Of a DNA stretch of 64,000 nt, positions 43,161-53,894 are shown piece by piece. Made by a program: the position numbers and the translations under genes. This DNA comes from CAZGIF01 sp964526045 (GTDB taxonomy: Bacteria; Patescibacteriota; Gracilibacteria; Absconditabacterales; Absconditicoccaceae): the NCBI GenBank assembly GCA_964526045.1, contig CAZGIF010000007.1, forward strand, positions 1 through 64,000, written 5' to 3'. The notes under the pieces are model-generated. The model did no database searches. It was not told the origin of the DNA and saw only the letters and a program-made list of their open reading frames with translations. Numbering within the stretch: position 1 is the first letter of the stretch; each line of letters starts with the position of its first letter.

Positions 43161-43685
43161 TTAGTACAATTCTTTTTGTACAAATGGAATTGCTGCCAAT
43201 ATAACAGCCTCGGTATAATATGATGTTCTATCAATAACTCATTTGGTAAGTATACCTACAGCTCACATACTTTGTTTGGAATTTGTATGTCCAAATACGA
43301 TATCATCTGCTTCTCCTAGCTCTTTTCACTGATGTATGAGTTCTGATATTTTTGCAGGCAAGATGAATGTTGCAGTTTTTGCTTTTCATATCTTTTGCTT
43401 AGCATCTATGATGACTATCCAGGCAAAACATAGAAGTTCTCAGTCTTGTTCTTCCAATCATCACTCCAAACCTACATACAGGTCAGCTCATCATTTTTGG
43501 TATGCATTGTGTGCTCTATTGTAGGCTCATTGGTATGTTTCTGTGTCGGTCATGGGTTGGTCAGATACTCCAGAGGCAAAAGATTCTCAGACGACATTGA
43601 GAGTATGATCTGGGAACATATCTACAAGTCACTCACGGACAGCATTGATTTTGACGGGATTTTTGGAGGCGACGATGATTTGCAT
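43161..43685 (-). CDS. yjjX: Inosine/xanthosine triphosphatase (YjjX-like)
   Basis: A 174-aa house-cleaning NTPase. The start MQIIVASKNPVKINAVREGL is the family signature, followed by SGVSDQPMTDTETYQGAYNRA and GADLYVGLEGGLEE. Later come GEADDIVFGHTNSKQSMGAVGILTKGVIDRTSYY and AVILAAIPFVQ. It hydrolyses ITP/XTP to keep damaged purines out of nucleic acids. The glycines are largely TGA-encoded. It lies 20 bp downstream of the GIY-YIG gene. Confidence 0.92.
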
Positions 43686-43705
43686 GATGATTGTGATAGA
43701 TAAAA

Positions 43706-43978
43706 TTATACTGTCAGTATATAGTTGTCTATTTTTTTTGCAATAATGAGTTTCTCTTTTTGTTGTTTGGTCATTTTCTTGATTTTATGTTCCCATGAAG
43801 ATGCTTCACTTCTATTTGTACAAGATTTTTGTCGGACGAGGTGGACGGGGCGTCTAGCTTTTGTGTATTTTGCTCCTAGAGGAGAGGAGTTGTGTTCTTC
43901 TAGTCTTCTTTGTGTGTCTTTTGTGATTCCTGTATACAAAGTATTGTCTTTGCATCTGAGTATATAAACAAATCGCAT
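43706..43978 (-). CDS. GIY-YIG domain nuclease (UPF0213/YhbQ type)
   Basis: A 90-aa single-domain protein: MRFVYILRCKDNTLYTGITKDTQRRLEEHN carries the VYI...YTG variant of GIY-YIG and the catalytic Arg. AKYTKARRPVHLV and SSWEHKIKKMTKQQK follow, the latter with the metal-binding Glu. An ATG six codons upstream (43996) is an alternative start. Such small proteins may cut branched or abasic DNA. Confidence 0.9.
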   Translation of the reverse strand: MRFVYILRCKDNTLYTGITKDTQRRLEEHNSSPLGAKYTKARRPVHLVRQKSCTNRSEASSWEHKIKKMTKQQKEKLIIAKKIDNYILTV

Positions 43979-44005
43979 TGTATAATTGATTAACATAAAT
44001 GTTTT

Positions 44006-44755
44006 TTATATTTTTGTCCATAGTTGATCAAAAATGATTTTTTGTGCTTGTACGAAAACGGGGTTGTGTATTTCTATTCCTATGACTTCTTTTGCAAGTG
44101 AAATAAAATAAAAAGTATCATCTGTGATAATATGATCAGCACTAAATCATTCTAAATCTGACTCTTGTAGATATTTTACGTGGTTAATGTTTGTATTGAG
44201 TAGCTGTGCGTATTTTTTTGCTGTGTGGTTATTGGGTAATATCTCAAAAGACTTGATATTGTTTGTAATAAGGATGTTTGCTAGATCTTGTATTGTATAA
44301 TGACTATGCTCTAGTGATTTTTGGGGGTTGTATACTGCTCTCAATGTAGTTGATTTTGCTATTTTTGTATAAATCAGTTGCATTGCAGTGGGTCAAGTAT
44401 AGTGATGGATTCATGTAAATGTGTAATTGTTTATTTGTAATTTTGTGAGGTCAGATTGTATTTTGCGAAGATCTGTTTCTTTTTTTTCTATACATAATTT
44501 TTCTTGTTTGAGGAGAGATTCTAGTCAATCGTATCATAAAGATGAGTAAGTAAATCATCTTCATTTTTCTTTTTGAATGATAAATCACCTTTCGATCATA
44601 ATTTTGAGAGTGTCGTATATTGTTGATCTTGGTTTTTGTAGGATTCTTGCTAGTGAACTGACAGAGCTGTCAGGGTACTTTGTACAAGATATGAAAATAT
44701 CTTGCTCAAATGGGTTTAGTCACATGTTTGACAAAAAAGAATGTATAGATTCCAT
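44006..44755 (-). CDS. TrmB-family transcriptional regulator
   Basis: A 249-aa protein. Residues about 8-75 form a winged helix of the TrmB type: LGLNPFEQDIFISCTKYP, SSVSSLARILQKPRSTIYDTLKIMIERGFI and KEKGRGFTYSSL. A coiled coil follows (ESLLKQEKLCIEKKETDL), then a C-terminal ligand-binding-like domain. Its target genes cannot be deduced. It runs in the same direction as the GIY-YIG and yjjX genes. Confidence 0.82.
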
Positions 44756-44937
44756 GACGACGAATTATACCGACATATAAAAGTAATTGAATGTTGACTT
44801 TTTGTTTTTATTGTGTATTTTATTTTCAGACACACATGATTACTCAATAAAGATTATATGTGTTTTGTATGTATTTGCAAGTATTTTTAATTTATTTTAT
44901 CTGTATTCGCAAGTTTTTATTTTTTCTTTTTATAATA

Positions 44938-46095
44938 ATGGACTATAATGATTTGACGCAACATGAGTTACAAGGATTAAAACATAGATATAATATTAGT
45001 GACGGACATTGTCATCAAAGTCAAAGTTTGGAACAGAAAAAGATAGTCGATATGTTGCCTCAGTTGTGGTATGAATCGGAGCGTCTCAAACAACATCAAC
45101 TAGATGACTTATTTGTTGATACTTTCTTTACTCACCAAAATCAACGTGCTGCGCTTGAAACGCCAAGTATGTTGGTATATGCATCCTCTATTGCAATTGT
45201 AATCACCGCGAATTATATGATGAAACAGAAATATAGTGCAACGTTGATATCACCTTGTTTCGATAATTTGCCAGATATTTTCAAATGATTTAACATACCT
45301 TTGCAGTCTATCGAGGAAGAAAAATTCCATGATCCACTGTTGGTATATGACAACCTCGTTGCATAATGTCATACTGATTCTTTGTTTCTTGTTGATGTAA
45401 ACAATCCAACCGGATTTTCTCTCATCAAGACAGGCAAAAAAGTCCGAGAAGAGATTATAAGATATTGTTTAGATTACGATAAGTTGTTGGTAGTTGATTT
45501 CTGTTTTGCTCCATTGTTACAATGTGATCAAGATTGTGAGGTATTTGATATTTATAGAATGTTTATTGATTCAAAAGTAAGGTATATTGCATATGAAGAC
45601 ACATGAAAAGTACGACCAATCCAAGATGCAAAAGTTGCTATTATAAAATGTAGCAATGATATATACAAAGATCTTCACGATATCAAAACGTCATATATTC
45701 TCAATGTTTCTCCGTTTATTTTGCGTTTTTTGATTGAGTATTTGCGTGTATCTGAGTCGACAAACTATTCTTGAGTCAAAAATATGATCGATACTCACAG
45801 AGCTTTGGTTGATACGTATTTGCAATGAACAATACTCGAACAGATACCAGCCCAAACCTACATTACTATTTCTTGGAATAGAATTCGTAATGGCGTCGTC
45901 AAAGCAACTGATTTGCATGCCTTTCTTGTTGACCGATGAGTGTATACTTTGCCATGAACCTACTTTTTTTGGGATAATCACGAAGCGTGAGAAGCCTTTA
46001 TTCGTATCGCTTTGGCGAGAGATACCGATGTGTTTGAGCAATCAATGATTCACTTACAAAAGTGACTATTAAAATATGAATCTCTTTATCTTTAA
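44938..46095 (+). pseudogene. PLP-dependent aminotransferase (HisC/class I-like) with an internal TAA
   Basis: One frame of 386 codons encodes a fold type I aminotransferase. It has ETPSMLVYASSIAIVITANY, ATLISPCFDNLPDIFKGF, then LFLVDVNNPTGFSL (the N-P-T-G loop), YDKLLVVDFCFAP (cofactor Asp), YIAYEDTGKVRPIQ (candidate Schiff-base Lys) and WNRIRNGVV. The frame is broken once, at TAA 45364-45366 between NLVA and CHTDSLFLV. Everything before and after is in the same frame, so it is a recent nonsense mutation, a sequencing error or readthrough. A TGA (Gly) to TAA change would explain it. It heads a run with the DapA-like gene and a hypothetical gene. Confidence 0.8.
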
Positions 46096-46109
46096 ATTAC
46101 TATATTATT

Positions 46110-46907
46110 ATGAAAAAACTTACCAGACCTACTTGATTATATGTACCGTTGTGTACGCCTATGTACAAATGAACGTTCGATAAAAGATCTTTTAAAAAGC
46201 TTATTCAAACATTAGAACCACATGTTGATGGCTATGTACCGTGCCTATCGTCATGAGAATGACATGAAATGTCTGTAGACTTACGAAAGTCAGTTTTGTC
46301 AGAAACTTTAAAACTCACACAAAAACCTGTGTATGTTTGAATCAAAAGAGATACTACCAAAGAAGTAATTGCATTGTTGCGTTTGGCAGAGGAGTTGTGA
46401 GCTACGTGAATTACTACACCAGTCTTGGCTCCAGATCAAACAGACATCTATGAATATATACAGACACTAGCGTCAGAAACTTTTTTGCCAATTATTATTT
46501 ATAATACAGAGCAACAGCATATCGACAATATAGAATTGCTACAAAAAATAGATGCGTTGAAATCCATAGTTGCGATAAAAGATTCTAGTATGAATGATGT
46601 ATTTTTTGAACAAATGATTGCTGCTAAACAAAAATGAGATTTAGATATGAGTGTTTTTCAATGAATGGAACATAAGCTCAAAACGTCATTGGATGCAGAT
46701 TGATTTTTGATTTCACTTGCGAATGTTGAACCAGAGTTATGTAAGATGTTTTTACAACATGGGTGAGAAGAATTATTCGCAGTATTTGATGAAATTTTTC
46801 GAACGAATAACTTGTGAAAAAATTGGTATGTTACTCTAAAAGCAATGTTGATGATGAAATGAATATTCTCATCAGCAGAAGAAGTTAATCCTTTTATAAC
46901 TCCTTAG
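46110..46907 (+). CDS. DapA-like aldolase (dihydrodipicolinate synthase/NAL family)
   Basis: A 265-aa Schiff-base aldolase. It starts GLYVPLCTPMYKGTFDK, has GYVPCLSSGEGHEMS in place of the usual G-T-T-G-E loop, YNTEQQ with the catalytic Tyr, and SIVAIKDSS with the Schiff-base Lys. The changed GTTGE loop suggests a substrate other than aspartate semialdehyde. It begins 14 bp after the aminotransferase and runs with it. Confidence 0.87.
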
Positions 46908-46932
46908 TTTTTAATTTGTTATTACTTGCTTG

Positions 46933-47595
46933 ATGAATCAAGAATATAAGAAAATAATGTATGATGCGTCTATCCATGTGTGACAGTTTTCTTTGGATGA
47001 CGAGACGAGAATAAGATGTAAAAATTCTCAAGTTGCAATAGCTTCCAAAAAAGAATTGGTTCAATGTTTGTGAGATACGAACGTAATATGAGTTGTAAGT
47101 TATGTCGAAAATACCGAAGTTGATAATCTAATCTGGGAGACGCTATCAAGAAGCGATCAAGATGTTTTTTATCCATGGATGGATGTGTATCATACTATCA
47201 AACACATACAAAAAGTTCGCGATAGTGATACCTCTTTTAAAAGATTGTCTTTGGATATTGAAGATAGATACTGATGTTCGTCTACGGGTGCAAGCATGAT
47301 AGCATGAGCTGTTTTGACCTGATGTTCTGAGGTACATACTCTTTATGAAGATATATTGGATACAAATTTTGTTGATGCAATACAAAAAACGTATGGAATT
47401 GTCATTACAAAACCACCGCTGTTGAAGAAAGAGTTGTTATATACAGGTGTAGACTTTGATACAAAAGATTGACGCCAGTTTGATCTTGAGAATTTGTATA
47501 ATGTAGCTATGTCTCAGTACAGATCCAAAGGTATTGATTTGTTAGATAACTTATTTGCATTGAGGAGAAATTTACAAAGTAGTTATTCAGAATAA
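46933..47595 (+). CDS. Hypothetical protein
   Basis: A 220-aa protein beginning MNQEYKKIMYDASIHV, with a central YGCSSTGASMIAGAVLTGCSE run and a C-terminus FALRRNLQSSYSE. It is co-directional with the aminotransferase and DapA-like genes (25 bp spacing) and ends in a terminator, so it is the last gene of that operon. No family recognised. Confidence 0.65.
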
Positions 47596-47628
47596 AGAAA
47601 AAGATATTCTTACTAAAAAAATAATCTC

Positions 47629-47653
47629 AACTGACACAATTGTCAGTTTTTTT
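47629..47653 (+). terminator. Rho-independent terminator of the dapA-like operon
   Basis: Perfect 8-bp stem (47629-47636 with 47641-47648), 4-nt loop, followed by a T-run. Confidence 0.88.
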
Positions 47654-47680
47654 ATTTTTTTTGTTTTTCTTGTATTTTTA

Positions 47681-47709
47681 TGATTGTTTCGTATACTATA
47701 GTGTATAAT
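47681..47709 (+). promoter_or_regulatory. Possible promoter of the DEAD-box helicase gene
   Basis: TGATTG (47681-47686), a 17-bp spacer and TATAAT (47704-47709). About 140 bp of leader precede the helicase ATG, longer than elsewhere in this window, which would fit a regulated 5' UTR as in cold-shock helicase mRNAs. Confidence 0.35.
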
Positions 47710-47846
47710 GCACAAATACATTAAGTATATAGTACCTCAACGCAGGCGTAGATTTTTTGAGAGCAAAGCTCATATTTGTTTCATTACTCTTATTCTAAAT
47801 TTTTTTGGAATTGATACCGTTTTATTTTCGTTATAAACCACGAAAT

Positions 47847-49640
47847 ATGTTATTTAGTGAAAGTTGATTAAAACCATGATTATTAAAATCTTTGGAAGCC
47901 GCGTGATACACACAAGCAACCCCTATCCAAGAACAAGTACTAGCTCTTGCAGCTTCTGGTGTGAATATTGTATGACAATCTCAAACAGGAACAGGGAAAA
48001 CTGCTGCATTTTTGTTGCCATTGCTCAACAATATTGATACAAATCTCAAAACATTACAAGGATTGATCCTTGTTCCAACTAGAGAATTAGCTACTCAGAT
48101 TTGAGATGAAATAGAAAAACTTACACAATTTTATAGAGTGAGTTGTGTTTGTGTGTATGGATGAGCAAGTACATTTACACAAAAAAAACGTCTTCAAAAA
48201 CGTCCAGCGATCATTGTTGCTACGCCATGAAGATTGATGGATTTTATGAATCAGTGAGTTATTAATGTCCGTACTGTAGAACATCTTATACTTGATGAAG
48301 TAGATAGAATGCTAGATATGGGATTTATTGCTGATATTGAAAAAATACGAAAAGAATTGCCATCTCTCAAACAAACATATACATTTTCTGCAACGATGAA
48401 CGATAAAATGAAATCAATTATCGATAAACATGTGCCTAAATATGAATTTATCAAAGTTGGTGAAAGTGTCACTGTAGACAAGATTAATCATTCGTATCTT
48501 GCTGTAAGTCATGAGCATAAAATTTCAAATGTTTTGCATTTGATCGATGATCACAAAAAAGAAAAAATAGTTATTTTTACGCATACCAAAAGAAATACAA
48601 AAACGCTCCATGAAATACTTACCAAAGCTGGGCACAATACGTGATTGTTTAATGGAGGAATGTCTCAATGAAAAAGACAATGAACGCTCAATGCTTTCAA
48701 AGATTGAAAAGTTATGATCTTGGTTACAACTGATGTTGCTGCAAGATGACTCAATATGGACAATGTCTGATTAGTTATTAATTTTGAAGTTCCAAAAGAT
48801 GCAAAAAGTTATGTTCATAGAATTTGAAGAACTGGTAGAGCAGGACAAGAATGAAAAGCAATTATGTTTATGTCTCCACTTGAGAAACCTCTTTTGCAAG
48901 AGATAGAAAGAGTTCATAAAACAAAAGTTGACACATCTGACCGCAAAGCTGTTACGGATAATGCTTGAGAATATACAAGTGTTCGTCTCGATAAGTCTAC
49001 AGACAAATTTTGATGAAGATGATGAGCAGGATGAGGTTACTGATCTGGTTGATCAAGAGGGGCAGGATGAAGAAGTAGTAGTCCAAGAAGTGGTTCTTGA
49101 TCAAGAAGTAGTGGTTGATCAAGAACTGGTGGTTGAAGTAGAACCGGTTGAGCTAGGGGAGATCGTCCTCGAGGTGAATCAAGATCTACGTGATACAAAT
49201 CAGAATCGAAACCAAAAGACAGACATGATAAATCATGACCAAAAGCTTGGGAAAGTTCTTGATATGCTACTTGAGACAAAAAGAGAGAACGAAAATGATC
49301 AGATAGATCTTCAGCTAAAACATGAGAAAGACCAGCTAAATCATGAGAAAGACCAAGTAGACCATGAGCAAGATCATGATGAGCATGAGCAAGATCATGA
49401 TGAGTATCGAGAGATTCTCGATCAAAAGATTCTGATCGTTGATATTCAAAATCAAATACGAGATCATCAAATACCAGATCATCTGATAGATCTTCAGATA
49501 GTAGGTCAAAATCAGAATGATGAAGACCGACCGGATGAAGACCAGCTTGATGAAGACCAACTTGATGATGAGCAAGATCTTCTAGTAGATCTAGCGGTTC
49601 TTGATCAAAACCTTCAAGAGGATGAGGATCAAAACGATAA
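47847..49640 (+). CDS. DEAD-box RNA helicase with a long RGG/Ser-rich tail
   Basis: A 597-aa RNA helicase. Q motif ATPIQEQ, Walker A SQTGTGKT (residues 45-52), PTRELA, TPGRLMD, DEVD (about 149), SAT (about 180), and the C-terminal VIFTHTK, TTDVAARGLN and HRIGRTGRAG. From about residue 389 to the end it becomes a 200-residue Gly/Arg/Ser tail (GGRGGAGGGYGSGG..., RPTGGRPAGGRPT). Most of its glycines are TGA, so the tail vanishes under the standard code. It likely binds structured RNA and may drive condensates. Confidence 0.95.
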
Positions 49641-49650
49641 TATATTCAAA

Positions 49651-49675
49651 AGAAGACCTAAGTCTTCTTTTTTTA
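49651..49675 (+). terminator. Rho-independent terminator of the helicase gene
   Basis: Perfect 7-bp stem (49651-49657 with 49662-49668), 4-nt loop, followed by eight T. Confidence 0.9.
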
Positions 49676-49689
49676 TAGTGTATGTTTAT

Positions 49690-50409
49690 ATGCAACACAG
49701 ACCAAATGTATATGACTACCTCAAAATATTTGCAATTGTGGTAATGATAATAGATCATATATGATTTTTTCTTTTCCCAGATTTGCTGTGGCTGAGAGTG
49801 ATTTGAAGATGAGCTATGCCTATTTTTCTCTTTTTGGTATGATACAATAACTCATTTCATATCAAATCATCATTAGTCATCATTACTGTGTGATTACAAG
49901 TTCCGATTCTTATCTATGGATTTTTTTACTGATTAGATTTTCCGTTAATCCATATACTTCCCATGATTTTGTTGTCAAAATATATATGTTGATATTTCAA
50001 AAAAATTCAACTGACTTCCATGTGAGTTTGAGCTATGTCTCTACTTTTTTGTTGCATAATGAGCGTATATCTTCGAGAGTATATTGACTATGGAATAATG
50101 ACTTTGGCAATAGCTGTCTCGGCTTATTTTGTTCGTCAGGATAAAGTTGCATGGATATATGTTGTGATAAGCTTTGCTTGGCTTATGTTGTTGCAACAGT
50201 GATTTTGATTTTCTAATGTACAATGGTATGTGTATGGTTTGTATATGCTTGTGGTTGGGTGATGTTTGTTTTTTTTAACAAAAAAAAACCTGTCTCTTCG
50301 TACCAAGACGTTTGTAGACAGGTGAGTTTTGTTTTTTTCTAGATATGCTTTGTATATTTATATAGGACATGTTGCTTTGTTATGAGCATATTGGTATCTA
50401 ATAAATTAG
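49690..50409 (+). CDS. TraX family membrane protein
   Basis: A 239-aa integral membrane protein with about seven hydrophobic segments. The N-terminal DYLKIFAIVVMIIDHIGFFLF and RVIGRGAMPIFLFLVGYN are the TraX signature. In F plasmids TraX acetylates pilin, while chromosomal homologs are probably surface acyltransferases. No conjugation genes adjoin it. Its TAG stop lies 1 bp from the end of the convergent SDR remnant. Confidence 0.87.
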
Positions 50410-50410
50410 T

Positions 50411-50735
50411 TTATAGTTTTTTTTGTATAGCTTTTTTTGCTTCAGCCAATACTAATTTGCGTGGTAAAATGGGCAATAGTGCAAGAAATATTTTATAATA
50501 CAAAGAAAGTCAGCTTATTTTGACAAGTTTTCATGCCATCATAGCTTCATATTAATCTTGGGCAACAGTTTCAACTGAAACAGCCTGTGCAAATACAGCT
50601 GTATCTTCTAAATTTGCTACTAGTATTACGTTGTCTCCATATCTTGTCAATTAGATTGTTGTTACAAATACAGTAGATGTGATTGTAGTTTTAATAGGAA
50701 TTTTTAATCTGAGTTAAGATATTTTCTTAGTGAAA
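50411..50735 (-). pseudogene. Decayed short-chain dehydrogenase C-terminal remnant
   Basis: One minus-strand frame reads VTTI-stop-LTRYGDNVILVANLEDTAVF, then AQAVSVETVAQD-stop-YEAMMAGKLVKISG and KIFLALLPILPRKLVLAEAKK. The end resembles the C-terminal region of DltE/YqjQ-type SDRs, including the helix before Y/K-A-M-x-G-K. In-frame TAA codons lie at 50552-50554, 50651-50653 and 50714-50716. The upstream two-thirds of an SDR, including the Rossmann motif, is not found. This explains the otherwise empty stretch between traX and the MFS gene. Confidence 0.6.
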
Positions 50736-50806
50736 TAGCTACGCTAGTTTTACCATTTGCTGTGTTAGCTATAGCTGAATTATTGTTTTTACTGTAGATA
50801 TTATTG

Positions 50807-52150
50807 ATGAGTTCTCCTAATCAAAATAAAAAATTATTCCATATTTTATTGGGTAATTCTCTTATTGCCAGTGTTACAAATTTCTTTGTGTGGTATGCTT
50901 TAGTTTTTTGGACATTTTTGCAAACTGAGTCTTTGATTGCTAGTTCATTAATTTGATGATTTTTTGCAATCGCAAATATGTTGACAGCACTTCATTTTGG
51001 ACACATAGTTGATCATTATCCCAAACATCGTGTTATTTTGTTGTCTACTATATGATCTTTTGTTGCTTATATAGTATGATCTTTTGTATATTTTAGTACT
51101 GATCCTCTAGTATTTACAGACATTTGATCATGGCAGTTATGGGTTCTTGTTTTGGTATTAATGACTGGAACTATAGTAGGAAATCTTCGTACTATTGCTT
51201 TATCTACTTCTGTTTCTCTTCTTTTACCTGTAGAGGATCATGCTCAAGCAAATGGAAAAATCTGAACAATGAATGGAATATGATTCACAATGACATCAGT
51301 GTTGAGTGGTTTGGTTATAGGATATTTGTGAATGTGATGGGCAATAGTATGAGCAACAATAGTTATGGTATGTGCTATTTTGCATCTTCTAACTTTTTCT
51401 CTTCCAGAAAAACTACATTCGCTACAAAAACATGAAGATGTGCCTGTGCCTACAGAAAGTGTAAAACTTAATATCAAAGAAACGATTGCTACTATTAATC
51501 AAATTCCAGGTCTTTTTGCATTGATTTTTTTTACCACGTTCAATAACTTTTTGTGAGGAGTGTTTATGGCTCTGATGGATCCCTACTGATTGCTTATGGT
51601 TTCCGTGCAAACGTGGGGGTTGATGTTTGGTGTATTTAGTTTGTCTTTAATTGCATGATGATTATATATTTCAAAAAAATGACTTTGAAAAAACCCGCTT
51701 AAAACATTATTTATAGTCGATATTATATGTTGGACAACTTCTATATGGTTTACTATCCAACCTTCAATTGTCTTATTGTGCGCTGGTATGTTTGTGCGGA
51801 TGTTTTTTAGTCCTTTTGCAGAAGCAGCAGAAAGTACAGTTTTACAAAAAGTTGTTCCATACGATAAGCAAGGGAGAGTTTTTGGTATTGCACAGAGTAT
51901 TGAATCAATGGCGATGCCTATTACAACATTATTTATTGGTCCAATTACTCAATTGTTTTTTATACCATTTATGACTGATTGATTAGGTGCGCAGACTATT
52001 TGACATCGATTTGGTACTGGTGATGGTCGTGGTATGGCTCTTGTGTTTATTATTGCATGAATTATATGACTTATTGTTACTCTTTTGGCATTTAGATCCA
52101 AATACTATACTATATTGACCACAAGTTATATGAAAAAACAAGATGTTTAG
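50807..52150 (+). CDS. MFS transporter
   Basis: A 447-aa permease with about 12 hydrophobic segments. N-terminal region LLGNSLIASVTNFFVWYALVFW, the loop 2-3 signature HFGHIVDHYPKHRVILLS, and IALSTSVSLLLPVEDHAQANGK after helix 4. The second half contains VRMFFSPFAEAAESTVLQKVVPYDKQGRVFG. The pattern resembles the drug/macrolide-efflux branch of the superfamily. It is convergent with the SulP gene (14 bp apart). Confidence 0.92.
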
Positions 52151-52163
52151 TTTGAAGTGTCTA

Positions 52164-53705
52164 TTATTTTTTTATTGGTAATTTTCTAATAGTAGTTGCA
52201 CTATTCATGAGTGCAAGACAGTTTTCTCATGCATTGGTTATTGTTACTTTTTTGTCAGCTTTTTTGTATCTTTTGACAAGACTATCCAAAGCTTCCATAG
52301 CAGAAAAATCCATAACTTTTGCGTGCTGTAGATCAAGAACTATATTTTTTGGGTCTGACTGGACATCAAAGAGAGATTTGAAGTTTTCTATCGATCCGAA
52401 GAATATAAGTCAGTGTATATTGTATGTTTTCTGATCTTTTTGTTCCGATGATGTCATACTAATCGCTTTCCCTTTTTCCCGTGCAAAAATCAATGCAGCC
52501 AATAATACTCACAAAATAACAGCAGTTGCGAGATCAAAGAAAATAGTAACAAAACTTACAACTGCTATCACAGCGATATCTTTGGTCGGTACTTTTCCTT
52601 TGTATTTGAGAGTTTCTCGTTCAAAGGTGGAAATAACTACCATAAACATCAATCACACGAGACTTGCAAGTGGTATTGCGTTGACTACAGGTGCTGCAAA
52701 GAGCAAGAAGAAGAGGAGTGCACAGGCAGCTACCAGACCAGATAGTTTGGTTCTTCATCCTGATTTGATGTTGATGATGGATTGTCAAATCATTGCATCT
52801 CATCACATTCCTCACAAAAATCAGTTAAGTACATTTGCAGCTCATTGTGCTATGTATTCTTTGTTCATTTTTCATTTGGTGTCTGTCATATCATCTAGTA
52901 CTTTGAGTGTCAATGTTGCTTCTGTGAGTCACACAAGTGCAGCTACAAGCGCATAAGGGAATATAATACGTAATGTTTCTCGATTTCGTGGTATATTCGG
53001 TATTCCAAAGCTTGGTAATGATCATGAAAGTGCTTCTCAAGCGAAGTCTTGTACAGTTCTCAAGGCATAGATGTCAAAGTATGACAAAACTACTGAGACG
53101 ATTGTGATTGATCAAATAGCTACCAACGTAGAAGGAATTGCTTTTGTTATTTTTGGGAATCGTTGAATGATTCACATAGTAATCAATACAAATAATCACA
53201 TTATTCACAAATCGATCAACGGCAACCGTGTCTGTTGCATTGTTTCTATTCAGTTGATAATGACTGTTTCTTTGACCATAAATTGATCGAATTGCGCCAA
53301 GAAAATTACTATCGCAAGTCAGTTAAGAAATCACAAAACCACAGAATAAGGAATGATACTTGTGTATTTTCAGGTCTTAAAAAATCCTAATACAAGTTGG
53401 ATAACTCAAATCAATACAACAGTTGCAAAAAGATAATCCAGACTGTATTGTGCGACCAGAGGAGCTATCACGATGGCGATTGCTGCTGTCGATGAACTTA
53501 TCATTCATGGTCTTCATGTGAGCAATGCTGCAACTATACCGATCACTATAGCAGTTTGTAGACTGATGAGTGGACTAACTCATGCAACAAATGCGAATGC
53601 TACAGCTTCTGGTATAAGGGCTAATGCAACAGTTATTCATGATAAAATGTCATCTTTGATTTGTTTTTTCTTTTTGGGAAATCAGGCAAATAGTCGTTTT
53701 AACAT
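52164..53705 (-). CDS. SulP family anion permease with STAS domain
   Basis: A 513-aa transporter. The membrane domain starts DDILSGITVALALIPEAVAFAFVAGVSPLISLQ, the SulP signature, followed by GRPGMISSSTAAIAIV. Near the end of the membrane domain comes ANVLNGFFGGMGGDAMIGQS with IKSGGRTKLSGLVAA. The C-terminal STAS domain is present (YNIHGLIFFGSIENF, IVLDLQHAKVMDFSAMEAL). Bicarbonate or sulfate are the usual substrates; the sequence alone does not choose. Confidence 0.95.
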
Positions 53706-53755
53706 TGAGGACAAAAATAAGTAGTAAAATAACTTTTTAAAGAAACATACACACA

Positions 53756-53787
53756 AGACGCTGTCAGTCTTCCGACTAACAGCGTCT
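53756..53787. other. Long hairpin between SulP and the HD-protein gene
   Basis: Outer stem 53756-53764 with 53779-53787 (9 bp, perfect) and an inner 4-bp stem. No T-run follows on either strand, though it lies where the large HD-protein transcript would end. It may be an unconventional terminator or an RNA-stabilising structure. Confidence 0.45.
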
Positions 53788-53894
53788 AATTATGAGTTGT
53801 ATTATGTTTTTAGAGTATAGAAACATTGTGTGTTTGCAAATGCAAAACAAACTGTTACGTAAAGAATAACTAACTATTGCAAGATATAAAAAAT

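Noticed and set aside
104..49640. Wholesale pseudogenisation (most genes broken by TGA)
   Set aside because: The TGA positions match conserved glycines in essential genes, so they reflect the genetic code rather than decay.
48928..49764. 278-aa plus-strand open frame rich in Asp, Gln, Glu and Val
   Set aside because: It is the +1 frame of the helicase RGG tail; repeats of TGA and AGA codons create a long open shadow frame. The helicase frame has the conserved domains.
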